Part shown: positions 25,701 through 38,500 of the stretch, piece after piece
Layout: the number at the start of each line of letters is the position of its first letter
Position numbering within the stretch: the stretch's first letter is position 1
NCBI GenBank assembly: GCA_007644065.1
Contig: VJWN01000013.1
Coordinates: 930,001 to 994,000, forward strand
Direction of reading: 5' to 3'
Source of the DNA: Margaritispora aquatica
Lineage: Eukaryota; Ascomycota; Leotiomycetes; Helotiales; Discinellaceae
DNA length: 64,000 nt
Notes under the pieces: generated by a model
Databases searched by the model: none
The model's input: the letters and a program-made list of their open reading frames with translations, nothing else
Told to the model about the DNA's origin: nothing
Position numbers and translations under genes: made by a program

Positions 25701-28700
25701 GTCTTGGGTGCACTGAGCGCGTAGAGTAGGGAGTGCAGCTCGAACGAAAGCGGCCCGACGATCATGTCGAGCTTGGTCAATGGCGATCAAGTCATCAGCT
25801 TCATCCTCGCCTTTGGCACCATGGCGGATATCTAGCTTGAAGAGAGCCTCAACCGTGATATTTTCTTCCACGGGAAGGCGGTCAAATAGACGACTGGCCA
25901 GTGCCTTGTATCCAGCAAAAGACTTTGTTTCAAGCTCCTCGACAAGAGTATTAAGTCGCGGAATCTCCGGCTTCTCGAGAAGTAATTTCTTTGTCTTTTC
26001 AGACAAGGTCCCAGTCAGAGTCAATGTCACTGTTCCGTTGAAATCTGAGGGCGCCACCGATACGGCCAGGTTTGAAGGGAGGTTTTTGAGGCCCAAGATG
26101 ACCCCTCCTGCAGGCGATTTTACCTGGGCTGTGATTGATGAAATTTGGTTACCTAGAATCTGGTTAGAAAGTTACTTTGTAGAGGGCTGATATAATCAGT
26201 ATTACTTACCCTCAACAAATGCCGAGACTACTTGAGCCGTAGGCCCAACAAACAGCTGCACGCAAATAGCTGCCACGTCTTGATCTCCGATAGTCTTATG
26301 CTCAAGTCGCGGTACCCATAGCTCGAGCAAGCCTTCAAGCTTTTCGATCAGAGCAGAGGTCAGACCAAGGGACTCATTCACTGCCGCGGAGTCGGTCGCA
26401 TCGTTGGTGGTTGTGAGTGATCCCAGTATCTCGGTTGTCGACCATCCGCTGTCAAGTAGCTTGCGCCATTCTTTGACAAAGTCTAGGGTTGTTTGTGGAT
26501 CTTGGAAGAGGTTAGTGCCATCTGGTAGGAAAAACAGCACTTGAAGATATTCGGCCGGACTCGCTTCAAGAATGGTACACATGACGCTGTGCCGGTACAG
26601 TCGGCCAAGCAGATTTATCGAGAGCTCTGTTCTATCATTCTTGACGCCGGCTGCTTGTAGCAGACACTGAAGCTCATGAGCGCTGCGGTTCAATGTCGTC
26701 ATGAGCGCTGGTTTATGATCGCTGAGCAGTGCCATGCGGTCGAAGTACCGCACACCATCCGAGCTACCCTCGATCTTGCTCGGTACAAATACGTCGTCGC
26801 CAGCTAGGGCGAGACCAGGGTCTTGGAAGGTACGTACATACAGTGACTGGCTTCCTCCATGGGTACTTATACCTTCAGTCCACAAGGGCAGAAGAGACTG
26901 GACAGAGATGGCCACAAGCTCTGAAAGTCTTATTATTTGAGCAAGATCCGCGAGGACCCTCATAGAGAAACCTTCAGATGCACTGGTGCTGAGCCCGACT
27001 AAGACATGGTTCTCTTGGATTGCTGAGAGAGCCGTGTCTAGCTCATACACACTCCAGCCGAGGCGAGCCTTGAGACGTACAAAAGCTTGGAGCTCGTGGC
27101 ACAGTGGGGCAGTCAAAGGTCCGACAGCGTGTTTGTCTGGTTCTGGTGCTGTGAGATCTAAAGCCTGGAGTCGCATTTCAGAGATCTGTCCCGTAAATGT
27201 TTTCGATCTCTTGGCATTTGTTAAGACGAGCCGGCGTCCAAAAAAGAGACCATCAAGTAACTCGAGTAACTCGGTAAATGAGAGCCCAGAGCGCCGCAGG
27301 AACTGGCCACGGACGAAACACAGTCCACTGGCATCGTCTTCGTCCTCATCTATCATATCTTCAAGACTATCGAAGCCCCAGTTCTGCCAGACTTCAGGCA
27401 CCTTAAGCCCATCAAGCAGCGATTTACTTGAGATGCCAGTTTGCTTGCCGCGAACTCCGACTGCCAAACGAAGAAAGTCGGGCGTGTAAATGGTATCACG
27501 TGTAATCGCGGCTACATCAAGAGCCTGCAGTCCCAGGATCTCTGCTGCTGCAGCTCGCTCCCATACAATAGCAGCCTGGGCTGTGAGAGCGCGAGTAATA
27601 ACGGTGTCGTTGGTGGGTGCTGATACTCTGCTGCCATGTATAGCAGAAATGATGCGAGCCTCAGAGCGGAAAGTAGACAAAATGTCACCGTAGGACAGGC
27701 CAAGGGCAGCAAGAAAGACCTTGATCGCGTGTTTTGATCGAGAGTATGGGAAAACATCAAGGGGAAACATCGCCGAAGCAATCTTCTCGGTGAAGACACT
27801 GCTTACAATAGCAACGCTGGATTCGAATTTGGACGAAGTAGGAGACGATTCTTGCGGGCAGTTGATAGCTGAAACCGCGGGAGTCTCACCCTTCCCACCT
27901 TCAGAGGCGACAAAAGACTCCATCACCGCGATCACTATAGCAATATAGGGTAACATCACCGTGGAATTCGTACAGGACAGCTCGATTTGCTTCAAGTCTG
28001 GTCGCCGCAGAGAAAGTAGCTCAAGGAGGTTGGTGGGCGATTTGGTGGACTCGGACAATGTGTTCCCCAGAGTAGAGGGAGCAGGGAGAGCTTTTGGATT
28101 ATCCGCTGTAGGTGAAGTTTTCGGGACACCGTCAAAGACGCATGCCTTGAGGAAATTCAAGAGGTCAACAAGATAGGCAGATGGGCTTATGACGGAGCAA
28201 CAGTCTTCACATGGTGACGACTGAAGATCGAAGATCTCCGTCATGTTATAATGCTGGTGCGCAAGCAGGCTCTCGATGTCACCCTCGTCAGTGCTTGGTT
28301 CTCCCTTCTTGTGCCCAATTCTCACTTTGGGCTTTTGCCCATCAATGCCACGAAAATCTTGCTTCAAGCTGTCAAGAATTCTGACCCAGGTTTCCTGGTT
28401 GCGGCAGTCAATAGCTGTAGCATGGTCGTGTAGCCGCATGGCAGCCGCTTGGTCCACTTCGACCACCTTTACATGGGGCTTGGCTTTCATCTGATCTGTA
28501 GCCCTCTTGTTCTCGTCCTCCACGATACTGAGGAATGTACCTCGGGAGAGCACAGCAACATCATGTGCGGATCGCAAATTGAGACGTAAGAGAACATCGA
28601 TATGTGCAGGGACAAACACAAGGAAATGAAGCCGGTAAAGAGCAAGTAAAAGGTCATAGACGGCCCCAGCGTCCAGCACTACTTGCTTATCGTCTTCATT

Positions 28701-29414
28701 CTCGTGTTCATCCTCGTCTTCATCCTCGTGTTCATCCTCGTCTTCATCCTCGTCTTCATCCTCGTTGTCATCCTCGTTGTCATCCTCGTTGTCATCCTCG
28801 TCGCCATCCTCGTCGTCATCCTCGTCACTATCGTCCTCATCATCTGATTCATCCTCTTCAGACTTGTCTTTGAAGAAGAACTTTGGCTCATGTATTAGAG
28901 CTCGGAACTCTACCGAGACTAGGGTGAGATTCTTGCGCACAGCAGCCTCGAGGGCAGTTCTCACGGCCGCTTGCGTCTTAGTATGATGAGTCGCGAGAAG
29001 CTTGCCAGCTCTCAGCGAGGAGAGGAGTATGGCAAGCGGGACGTGTTTCCAAAGAGCAAGGCGGAAGCTATCGGCCGTCGATTGCCTTGATACGGCTAGA
29101 TTGTCATCATGGTACAGGTCCAGTACCATCTGCACACGGATTTCGTATAGTTTGTTGTCATCGTTAGGCAAAGAGAGCTGCTTGGCATATTTATCGAGCA
29201 GCACTTTGCAAAACGCATCATCTCCACAGGCCAGCTCGCAAAGGTCCTGGACGCAAATCAGACGTTGCGTCTCTTGTAACGCGAGGCCACCGGACTTGAG
29301 CACAATAGGCACAACATCTGGCAGTTGCTTCTTGGTATTCTCTAGTTGTTTCTGAACCTTATCTCGTAGACTAGGCAGGTCGGCAAAGATAATACTGACA
29401 AGATTCGTAGTCAT
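19719..29414 (-). CDS. TcA-like subunit of an insecticidal Tc toxin complex
   Basis: Two exons, 29414-26210 and 26152-19719, joined across a 57 bp intron (GTAAGT...TCTAG), giving 3,212 aa. I chose ATG 29414; the open frame extends upstream only through non-ATG codons. Residues about 390-505 carry the VRP1-type block (CEDCCSVISPSAYLVDLL, LRRPDLKQIELSCTN). About 1656: FGHFLLDVQMG and VQLFVQRCLL. About 1720: KAFLYPENWIEPSLRDDK. About 2753: LRSKYTNEHLYTWL and RAERAFRFE. About 2820-2903: YWDSSRDGMLAAQQLTLDLR and LPEMLFDLDFPGHYMRR, the pore-forming and TcB-binding end of TcA proteins. Bacterial TcA forms a pentameric syringe that injects the TcC cargo. This one is longer than the usual 2,400-2,500 aa: about 380 residues precede the VRP1 block and there are two acidic tracts. 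No signal peptide is seen. Confidence 0.93.
25435..25473. repeat. TCG/TCC trinucleotide tract in the TcA gene
   Basis: In-frame TCG/TCC/TCA repeats. On the minus strand they encode a run of Asp and Glu in the middle of the TcA-like protein. Confidence 0.85.
28695..28860. repeat. Tandem 6/12-bp repeats encoding an acidic tract in TcA
   Basis: Repeats of the type TCATCCTCGTTG, TCATCCTCGTCT and TCATCCTCGTGT, in frame. On the minus strand they encode an Asp/Glu run with occasional Asn and His, about residues 185-240 of the TcA-like protein, before the VRP1 block. Length may vary between strains by replication slippage. Confidence 0.9.
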
Positions 29415-30569
29415 GATTGATTGTGAAAAACAGAACGTGTAACTACTACGACGGGCATTTCCTCGTGGCCCTAATGCTCGGAGGTGAAGTTGATGGACAT
29501 GGCGAACCGAGAGGAGCTGCAACGTAGAGTAAGGTACCTACCTACCTTAGACAAAGGGTCAAGTTTGTGGCTCGATGACTTTCGGCAACGGCAACGTCAA
29601 CATCAACCTTGGCAATGAGCGGTATATGCTAGAAGAAGCAATATTGTCATAATATCTGATGCATACGGAGGGATTGCCCTTTCACCTTGGTCATTTGTTC
29701 CAAATCGGGTTAAACGCAATGTTACCTTATGGTCCACTGAAGGCAGGCTCAGTGTTGCCGCTTTGCTTTGCTTTGCTCTATGAAGGCGGTCGGCTTTCAA
29801 GTTTCAAGTGACCAATAATACATACCAATCCGGCATATGCATATACATATGCATATGCTGGCAGCAAGCTCTGGATACTAGGATACTAGGATACTAGGAT
29901 ACTAGGATACTGGGACTATGCATGGCGTCTCGTTGAGGAACCTGGGGCTGGCTGAGGCTCCGCTTCTTTTTCTTTTTTTCACCTTTTTTTCGCTTAATAA
30001 CTACCTACCTAGGTATTTTGTGCATATTTCTCTTCAGCTACCTCCGGAGGTACAGAGGTACGGAGGTATGTCTCTGATTTCATCTCCAACTACACAACTG
30101 CACGTGCAGCCGATAGTCATAAGGTACCTAAGATATGTGGCTGCATCTACAGTAAGGTAGGACTACTCCGTAAGTAAAGACAACAAACATGATCCTTGCA
30201 GGCAGCCTGAACCGTTAGTCTTCTCTCCGTCTAACTCTGGACTCTTGTGTGGGGGGAAGGAGAAGGAGGAGGAGAAGGAGAAGGAGGATCATCATCCACG
30301 GTGGACGGCGGTCAGACCAGACCGCAAAAAGTACTGTATTGAGTTGAGATAGCTTGGAATTTGTCCAATCGCCCTCACAGAAAGACAGGTATAGTCCAAG
30401 AAGAGAGAGAAAGACCCGAAACGTAAAAGGACTGTTGGTACTTAATTGTTTAAATCTTCTTTCTTTTCTCTTCTCGTCAACCGTCAGTTTTCTCTTCACA
30501 TCTTTCCTCTCGCCCCCTTTCCTACTTGCAAACTAAGTTAGGTAGCATACCTTACACTCTAAGCCCACC
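29415..30569. promoter_or_regulatory. Shared divergent spacer of the TcA gene and the 1,137-aa gene
   Basis: 1.15 kb between two start codons pointing away from each other. It holds CATATG palindromes (29835-29858), a five-fold 8-bp repeat (29873-29912), GGTACC/CCTACCT clusters, and a polypurine tract of GGAGAA units (30255-30287) shortly before the plus-strand gene. No binding site can be named. Confidence 0.6.
29873..29912. repeat. GGATACTA x5 tandem repeat
   Basis: Five head-to-tail copies of an 8-bp unit GGATACTA (the last ends in G). It lies in the divergent promoter region of the Tc locus, just after an imperfect CATATGCATA palindromic stretch. Confidence 0.95.
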
Positions 30570-33500
30570 ATGGCGACACGTATGGACATCAGCCTGAATA
30601 CAGGCAACAGCGACGACAAAAATGCCCAAGAGAACTACTTTGATCAAATCACCGCCATCTCGCAGGGAATCATCAATGCAAGCTTCAAGGAGATGTTCGA
30701 TAGACTCAAGCAGAACAGGGTGCCACAGATGACTTACAATGGCCCCATGGGCAATATAGATGGTGTCCTCAACGCACCGTACATCATGATCAACGGGACT
30801 TCAGATAGCGCATCTGAAATATTTTACGTCTTACGGTGAGAATCACTCATTAGATCCGTATTCACAGAGTCGCTAACCCTGCCAAAGTATTGAGTCTGGA
30901 GACCTCATGTTCGAAGACGGTCAGACGCGCAAAATGCATGACTGGGAGATTGCCGTTCGCACCAAGCTCTCTGATGCAACGTACGAAGACCTCCCTGGAG
31001 ACCCAGCAAGAGTCAGAAAGCGAAAGGAGAAGTGGAGGAGTGATATTGCTAACAAGTACCCTGGGTTCCGTGCTGGAGAGTATAGCGTACAGCGAGTCTT
31101 CTGTGCGATTGGCAGCGCCGAATGGGATAGGTACAACGAAGATCTTAGTACTGTATGGGATCCTCTCACCAAGAGTCGAATTCATCTGAGTGCTTGGCTG
31201 AGCCGAGCTACCAATGAGTTATACACCGAGCACATTTTGTCTCTTCTCCGAGGCTGGGCTCGGGAGCAGGAAGAGACCAACTCATCAACCATGGGCATCA
31301 AATTTAGTCTCAAGTCTGAAATCGGTAAGCATCCTCACCATGAATGTCATGCCATGACATGACATTGCATGAGAAGGAATGATATACTTACCAGCTTGGC
31401 TCCGATACAGTTAACGAAGTCACGCCCACTTTCCGTAAGTCCGGTCGATTTGCTCCCCATTAGATACAATAGGCCCACTTGATGCTAACCAAGACACAGG
31501 ACCTGTATTTGTGTACAACCAGACATATCCGTATGTGAAACCCGGAACCGAAACTGGTGCTTTGGGTTACGGGGACTACGACAAGCGCGACGAAACGCAT
31601 CCCTACGGCCAGCTAGATCCTGGGGACTACAACTGTCTCCTGTATTGCGAGAATGTAGATCGTATGAATGGTGAAGGACCTGGCACGCAGGTGAGCGCCC
31701 GGCTGCTACCAGTAAACAAACGGATGGGCTTCAATGGAAACTTGGCCCAGCCAGGTCCACCGTTCATTCCCGGCTCTTTCGTCATGGACCACCGCGTCTT
31801 CATGACCACCTTTCTATTGCCCCAGATGCAGGAGCTGTGTCTCGCAACTTACATGCAAGTCGGCGTGCCCGAGCAGTATTTCAAAGTAGACACGGAGAGT
31901 AAGGTCATCTGTCCCAACTATGCCATTGGCTGCCAGCTCAAGGGCGATATTCCCAAGGCCGCAGATGACAAATTTTTCAAGATAGAACGTGTCAGCCAGA
32001 ACGCCGACCGCGATCAGCCAAGATTCGTGTGGAAAAAGTTCAGCGAACAAGACGGTCTATCCGCAAACAAGGTTCACGTATATACTATTGACGGTGCCCC
32101 TGATATGCCCCTTGGATACGGTAATTACTGGATACGTGCGGACTCGGAAGTCGAAGTTAACTGGATGACCGGAACGCCAACGCTTAATGTGTCTGGTCGG
32201 ATCACATATGACTATCGAATTGCATTTGCGGACGAAAAGGATATGAGAAATCCACGAGAGGTCAAGTAAGTCACGCCCCGTCTGGTTCAACTGTTTCATG
32301 GTATTCCCGTCTTCCTGTCTTCCTGTCTTCCTGTCTTCCCAAGCTAAATCAAAATGAATTCGCAGATACGTTGTCACTGCAACATGGTCTTTCGCAATCG
32401 TGATGCGAAACGTCACCATTCCTATCAACAATGACAAAGGCGAGAAGATTGGCGAGGCCAAGGTACTTCGTCCATGCATAGAAAACCTCACCAACGGCTA
32501 TCCAGCCAATACCAAAGTGGTTAGCAATCAGACCGTACATCACAGCAATATCACGAGCCACACAATGCAGGCTATCGAAAAGCGCCTGAAGATTACCCTG
32601 GAGCAAGGCATGAGGAAAATCATTGCCAACGTGTCACGGCGTTTTGACCATACGGGAAAGCTATCATACCCAGGCCACGGTGAACTCGAGTTCCAGGACC
32701 CCGCATTCACTCGGCTAGGGAACTTGATTGCTACCATAAAATACAAAAAGTGCGTAAGAGAACAGATGTTATTACCGTCTGCTTGCCGACTTCTGCTGCC
32801 ATGATACTAACGAGCATGCTAGGCCATCCATTGGAGAGGAGAAGATGTACTTCCCCAACATCAACCCGAAAACCCTGGTAATAACACAGCCATCATTGCC
32901 AACTGCCCAGACATCATCATTCAAAGCAAACTTACAACATCATCGCAATCCTCGCTTGGAATGGTACCACCATTTGAAGTACAACGAGAAGACACGTATC
33001 GGCCGTCTCATCATACGTGGAATGAATCGCAAAAGCGATGGCAAGGGGGATGAGCTCTTGCTCGCCTTCCGCTTGATCCGCATCAGTCTCATCCACACGC
33101 CTTCGAAAGACGAGGCTACGGGCGAAGAGAGATCCAACAAACTCTTCAGCGAAGCGCCATTCGAGTTGGAATCCCGACCTGGGTTGATGGAGCAGTTCTT
33201 TAAAGATGGCAAGGCCTTGTTCATCAAGCTTGTCAAGGTCTTTTTACCCTCGACTGATGAAGGGGAAAACGACGCAAAATCCATTCAACGCGTGGCTTTC
33301 GTCAGCTCGAGCGACATCGAAGTGGCTGAAGAGAATAAACCTTCGAAATCCTCAGCGTCTGGCCCGGATACCTCGGCAAACACCACCTCTAATGTCAACG
33401 CGATCCCTCAAGTTAAAGAAGCTCCTGAAGCTCCTGAAGCTCCTGTCGCCCCCATTGACTCTCCCCTCATCGACTCGGAGAACTCCCCTCTTGCTCCCAC

Positions 33501-34359
33501 TGATTCTATCACTGAACTTCCTGTTCCCTTTAACTCGGCGAGTCCTCAAGTCGAAGAAGCGCTTGTAGTTCCTATCAACTCCAAGAGTCCCCCTGCTGCT
33601 CCTGTCGATTCTGCGAGCGACCCTGTTGCCCCCGATGGCTCTGCTCCCACCAGCTCTACAATTACCCCTTCTGTTCTAATCGATTCCACGAGCAACCCTC
33701 TTGATCCCATTGCTTCGTCTGATGCGCCCGCACAAAACGATGTTTCCAACAAACAAGCGACGAACCTCAAGTCGCCGGTGTCCAATCCTCAAAGCTCTCA
33801 TGCCAAGGCCCCCAAGCCGAGGAAGCCAAAGATGAAAGAGGTTGAGAAAAAGGTCGAGACATGGAAGCCAAGCACAAACACCTACAGTTTCCGACCCTGG
33901 GATCAAGACGAGGACATTGAAGACAGGATTCTCGAGTCAACCACACAAGTGAAAACCACCATCAGCATCGACAGGAGCACGCGAGCCATTGAAATTGTGC
34001 TGCGACCTACCTTCGGCGATGTCAAAGATGCGACAGAGAGTGCAGCCAAGGGCTTCGTGATCCCGTCCAACCAAGACTTTGAGCTCCAGTTGCAGGGCAG
34101 CATTGAGCATCTCGGACAGTATGCCATCAAGATCCAAGAAGAGTGGTGCAAGATCGAGGATGAAGAGATCAAGACGGACGCAAATGCGATTGATTACAAG
34201 ATGATTGACCTCAAGTTTGTTGACAACAAGCAGAAGGTTGTCGTGGATGAATATGACCTGTCTGATCGCATGGAAGAAGAGAAGAAGCGAGATCAGGCAG
34301 AGAAGGCCATTCAGCAGGCGGCGGAAGAAAAGAAGGCTGCGATGAGCCAAGGGAAGTGA
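30570..34359 (+). CDS. Unrecognised 1,137-aa protein of the Tc locus (possible TULIP/P47-like fold)
   Basis: Six exons: 30570-30835, 30888-31324, 31411-31434 (a 24-nt microexon), 31500-32265, 32366-32749 and 32823-34359. All splice phases agree. The start has a good context (CCCACCATGG). I recognise no family with certainty. Residues 1 to about 650 look like an extended beta-rich protein: an early INASFKEMFDRL helix, then IDGVLNAPYIMING and RIESGDLMFEDG; later VMDHRVFMTTFLLPQMQEL; later GRITYDYRIAF followed by ATWSFAIVM. That order recalls TULIP-type P47/OrfX proteins found beside clostridial toxins, but only as an impression. Residues about 820-950 are Pro/Ser/Ala-rich and low complexity. 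The end is a charged helix (MEEEKKRDQAEKA). It has no signal peptide or membrane span. Its position between TcA and TcB-C suggests a partner in that system (inference). Confidence 0.87.
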
Positions 34360-35566
34360 GAGCTTTCCATCAATTTTATTTATCTAAGCGGACATTGTGA
34401 TGTACATTTCCGTTCTTTCGCCCGAAATGTTGAGAGTTATGTGTATTCAAAGCACTGTTATACCGAAAAAGTGACCTCATACATGTTCAATGCTCATCAT
34501 TTAATTCAAGTACGTTCTCATTTACAACCCTCAATACATAGCGCCATAGCCGGTCGTCTTCCTTGATCATCAATTCTCATAAGCAGCGAACCAAGGTCAC
34601 CTAGGGTATCGATGGTAATGTCTGCCCATGCATCGATATGCCAAGTAAATCGCTTCCAGCTGGACTGGATGACCTTCCACGTGCGAGTGCCCCGTGGCTC
34701 AGACCGCTCGACACAAGCTTCCTAGTATGGAGAATTTTCCATCTTTCAGCTCTGCCTCGCTGTCTCTGATGGAGAGAGTAACGTGCCCCATCCACTCACC
34801 CACCCATCGGTGGGGTGGGGGCACTCTATTGCTTCTTCCCTCCATATAGTACATGTCACTCGTGGAAAGGGGAAAACCGAAACTAGATGCTCAGCCAAGC
34901 CACCGTCGCTAGGCCACCAATTACCCATTTGCCGGCGTTACAAACGTAGCGACAAACATGCTGGCTGTGGTGCATGTACAGTAGCTCAGCCAGGTCGTCC
35001 AGACCGCCTCGACACTTGCTTTGTTCGTGCTTCGCTGTCAGTGATACAGTATACAGTATACAGTATATTAGAGCGCATCACTAGTCTCGTTGTTACCCCA
35101 CGGTCGTTGACAAAGCCAGTACCGGGGGTAGAAACCCCTACCTCCATAGAGATAGTCCGCTAAAGATTACTGTAGCGTCCTGCACACAAGCAGTAGGGAT
35201 AATAGTGGCGGGTCGGAAACGGGTCGGATCTTCCCTGAACCCTCCCTGGACCCCTGCTGCTTCTGTTAGTGACTGAACCCTTGACGGTAAGGTATGGATG
35301 GTATGGCTAGTTCTCCTTAACGAAGGGGCACTATAGCCACTCGCATAACCACTCGCATAGCTCATGGCATTATGCATATGGTGGCGTGGGAACTCGTCTC
35401 CCATCGATTTTGGGCGGTTTTAGAACCTTTTATATCTCTCGCTAAGCTAGGACGCTGGTGACCCTACTACAGACAGCACTGCACTGTCCGGTACAGTACC
35501 TAGAGAGACATCTGTAACCTGGAAATTATCAGTTTCAAGCTTAAGCTTAAAGCTTAAAGCTCAACC
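34360..35566. promoter_or_regulatory. Intergenic spacer upstream of the TcB-TcC gene
   Basis: 1.2 kb without a supported gene. It contains ACAGTAT x3 (35046-35066), a tandem ACCACTCGCATA pair near 35,336-35,360, a possible TATA element (TTTTATATCT near 35,427), and overlapping AAGCTTAA units (35,537-35,560) directly before the ATG. Confidence 0.5.
35046..35066. repeat. ACAGTAT x3 tandem repeat
   Basis: Three perfect head-to-tail copies of a 7-bp unit, 500 bp upstream of the TcB-TcC gene. Confidence 0.9.
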
Positions 35567-38500
35567 ATGGAACCGAATCGCGCATCCACAACGCCAGCAC
35601 AGACTGGAAAGCAACGCGATGAGCAGGCGACTCCAGCTGCTACGAATGCGAAGCCCGTAAATTTACAAGCACACGCTTCTTCTTCTTCTTCTTCTTCTTC
35701 TTCTCCTTCTTCTTCTACCATATCTACTTCTACTTCTTCCGAGCCTTTCACGATTCCAGTTTTGGAGCCATCCTCATTCATCACCGGCAAGGGAGGTGGC
35801 GCGTTGCGTTCCATTGATCAGAAGTTCACCGTCAATCCATCCAAGGGGACTCTGTCTCTAAGTATCCCTTTGCCGATCTCAAAGTCACGCGGCAACTTTC
35901 AGCCTAGTCTCGCTCTCTCGTACGATTCTGGTGCTGGAAATGGCCCCTTTGGTATCGGCTGGAGCCTCAGTCAGCAGAGCATCACCCGCCAAACAAGCAG
36001 TCAGATCCCTTGCTATAATGACGAAGACGTATTTGTTTTCATGGGAGAAGACCTTGTTCCGCTGGAAACAGTTGAAAAGACCGTAGGCGCTTATATCGTC
36101 AAGGAGTATGCCCCGCGGGTACGAACAGAGGATGAGATACGCGTGGAAAAGTGGTCAAGCACGACTAGGTGCGGGGAGATCTTTTGGAGAACAATTTCGT
36201 CATGCAACATTACAAGCTTCTACGGAAGAGATAGTTCATCGCTTCAGTTCGAGAACCATCCCACGGGAGCGAGGATTTTCTCTTGGCTCATGTGCGAGTC
36301 GTATGACGGAAACGGCAATGCTATCGCCTATTCCTACAAGATAGAAGATGATGCCGGGCTTGGCGATTTACCCACAAACCAAAAAGCGCTGGAGATGGCG
36401 AAGGATCCCAACGTCAGGACTCGTGCAAGATACATCAAGCGTGTCATGTATGGCAATCACCTGCCCTGTCGCGACCTGGAGTCGTGGGACATCTTACCAG
36501 TCACAGAGAATACACAGTGGTGTTTCAGTGTCGTTTTCGATTATGGCGAGCACGACCTGAGCTACCCTACTACGGCAGCGGTGAGGTCGTGGAATGTTCG
36601 CGTTGATCGATTCTCCTCGTCCCGCAGTGGTTTTGAGATTCGCCATTATCGCCTTTGCCAGCGGGTACTCATGTTCCATCATTTCCCTGAAAAGCTCGGC
36701 CTTCAGGACTATCTCGTTTCTTCCATGAGTCTATCGTACGGGGAGAACCCATGTGGCACCCTTCTACATTCGTGCTCTCTCAACGGCCACGCCTTTGACG
36801 GAAAAACACAGAGATATCTTTCGGAAAGTATGGCTCCTCTGCACCTGACCTACTCAACTCCGCCACCCGTGGAGCAGCTTCAAATGAAGAGCATGAAACC
36901 TACCTGTCTACAAAATCTCGGTTCTTCCAAGCCTGGAGTTATTACTCGGTGGTTGGATCTTGATGGTGAGGGCTCCCCGGGGCTTCTAGTACAGATGAAC
37001 GGGGCGTGGTTCTTTCAACGTAACGAGAATGGGATCAACGCCGGGCTGGATTCCGCTTCTTCGTCTACAGACTCGGGAGAGGACTCAGATTCAGGAGAAG
37101 AAGAAAGCGAAGCAGAGATTGTAGACAAGTTTGGGCCTGTTCGTCAGCTTCGCACGCTGCCAAATATCCAAGATTACTCCAAGATCGCCTTTGACGATCT
37201 GGACGGGAATGGCCTTCAGGATCTGGTGCTGGTTGATGATTATGGCAAGATTTCGGGATTTCACGAGCGGCAGCCTGACACCGATGGTTGGTCTCATTTC
37301 CAGAACGTTGACTCGGTGCCCAACCTCAACCTCAGCGATGCTGGCTTCAAGCGGATCGACCTTACTGGCAACGGCGTTGTGGATTTACTCATGCCCGGGG
37401 AGGTACCAGGAGAACTCACCTGGCATCCGAGCTTAGGAAAACGAGGGTTCAGCATCAAGCGGGCTTGCGAAGTGGTGCAGGGCTGCGACGCAACAAGAAT
37501 ATCATTCCTTGGTGACGATCACACTGCCGTCTTCTTGGCAGACATGACTGGAGATGGTCTGCAAGATATTCTTCACATCTCCATGGGACGTGTTTCCTAT
37601 TTTCCAAATCAGGGCTACGGTCGTTTCGGGTTGGAGGTTACTATGTTCAACGCGCCGATGATGGATCATAATGGCATGTTTTCCGCCGAAAGAATTCATC
37701 TTCTTGATCTGGACGGCAGTGGGACAACCGACTTGATCTACCTGGCTGCTTCTGGGGGTGCCACAGCCTATTACAATGAGTGCGGTAACGGCTTCAGCTC
37801 GGCCACTCAACTCCCGCAGTTTCCACAGGTCAGCCGGCTATCTTCAGTATTTGCCCTCGACATTCTCGGCAAAGGGACAAGCTGTCTTTGTTGGGCAGGT
37901 CCAGCAGATGCCAGCACCGACGACGTCGTGATCCGGTATCTAGACCTGGCACCGCGATGCAAACCGCACCTCCTCACATCTTACAGTGATGGGAACGGCC
38001 AGGAGACACGAGTCAAGTATCGTCCCTCAAACACCTTCTTCTTACGAGATGAGCGCCAGGGCTGGAGATGGAAGACAAGCATTCCATTCCCCGTGCACGT
38101 GGTGCGCCAGGTTGTGAAATGCGATGAGCTCGAAGGCTATACGCACACTACGACCTATGGCTACCATGAGGGCTACTACGATCCGATAGATCGCGAGTTC
38201 CGTGGCTTTGGCGTTGTAGAGACCTGGGAAGCGGAGACGTTGGCAGCCTTCAAAGATCAGAGATTCAAGACACCTGTCCGATATACAAAGTCGTGGTACC
38301 ACACAGGCGCTCCGGAGGTATCGCTAATCCCTGAGAGGACATTTGGTGATCCCAAAGTCACGAGCTCCCTCCCAATTTCGCACCGCCAGAGCTCGAGACG
38401 TGAGTATTTTAGAGCCCTCAAGGGGTTCGAATTTCGCAACGAGGTCTATGTGCATGATGGTACCAGCAGGTCCAACGTCCCACACAGCGTGAAGGAGTTG

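Noticed and set aside
28604..28873. His/Pro/Arg/Leu repeat frame
   Set aside because: Antisense product of the acidic-tract repeats in the TcA gene.
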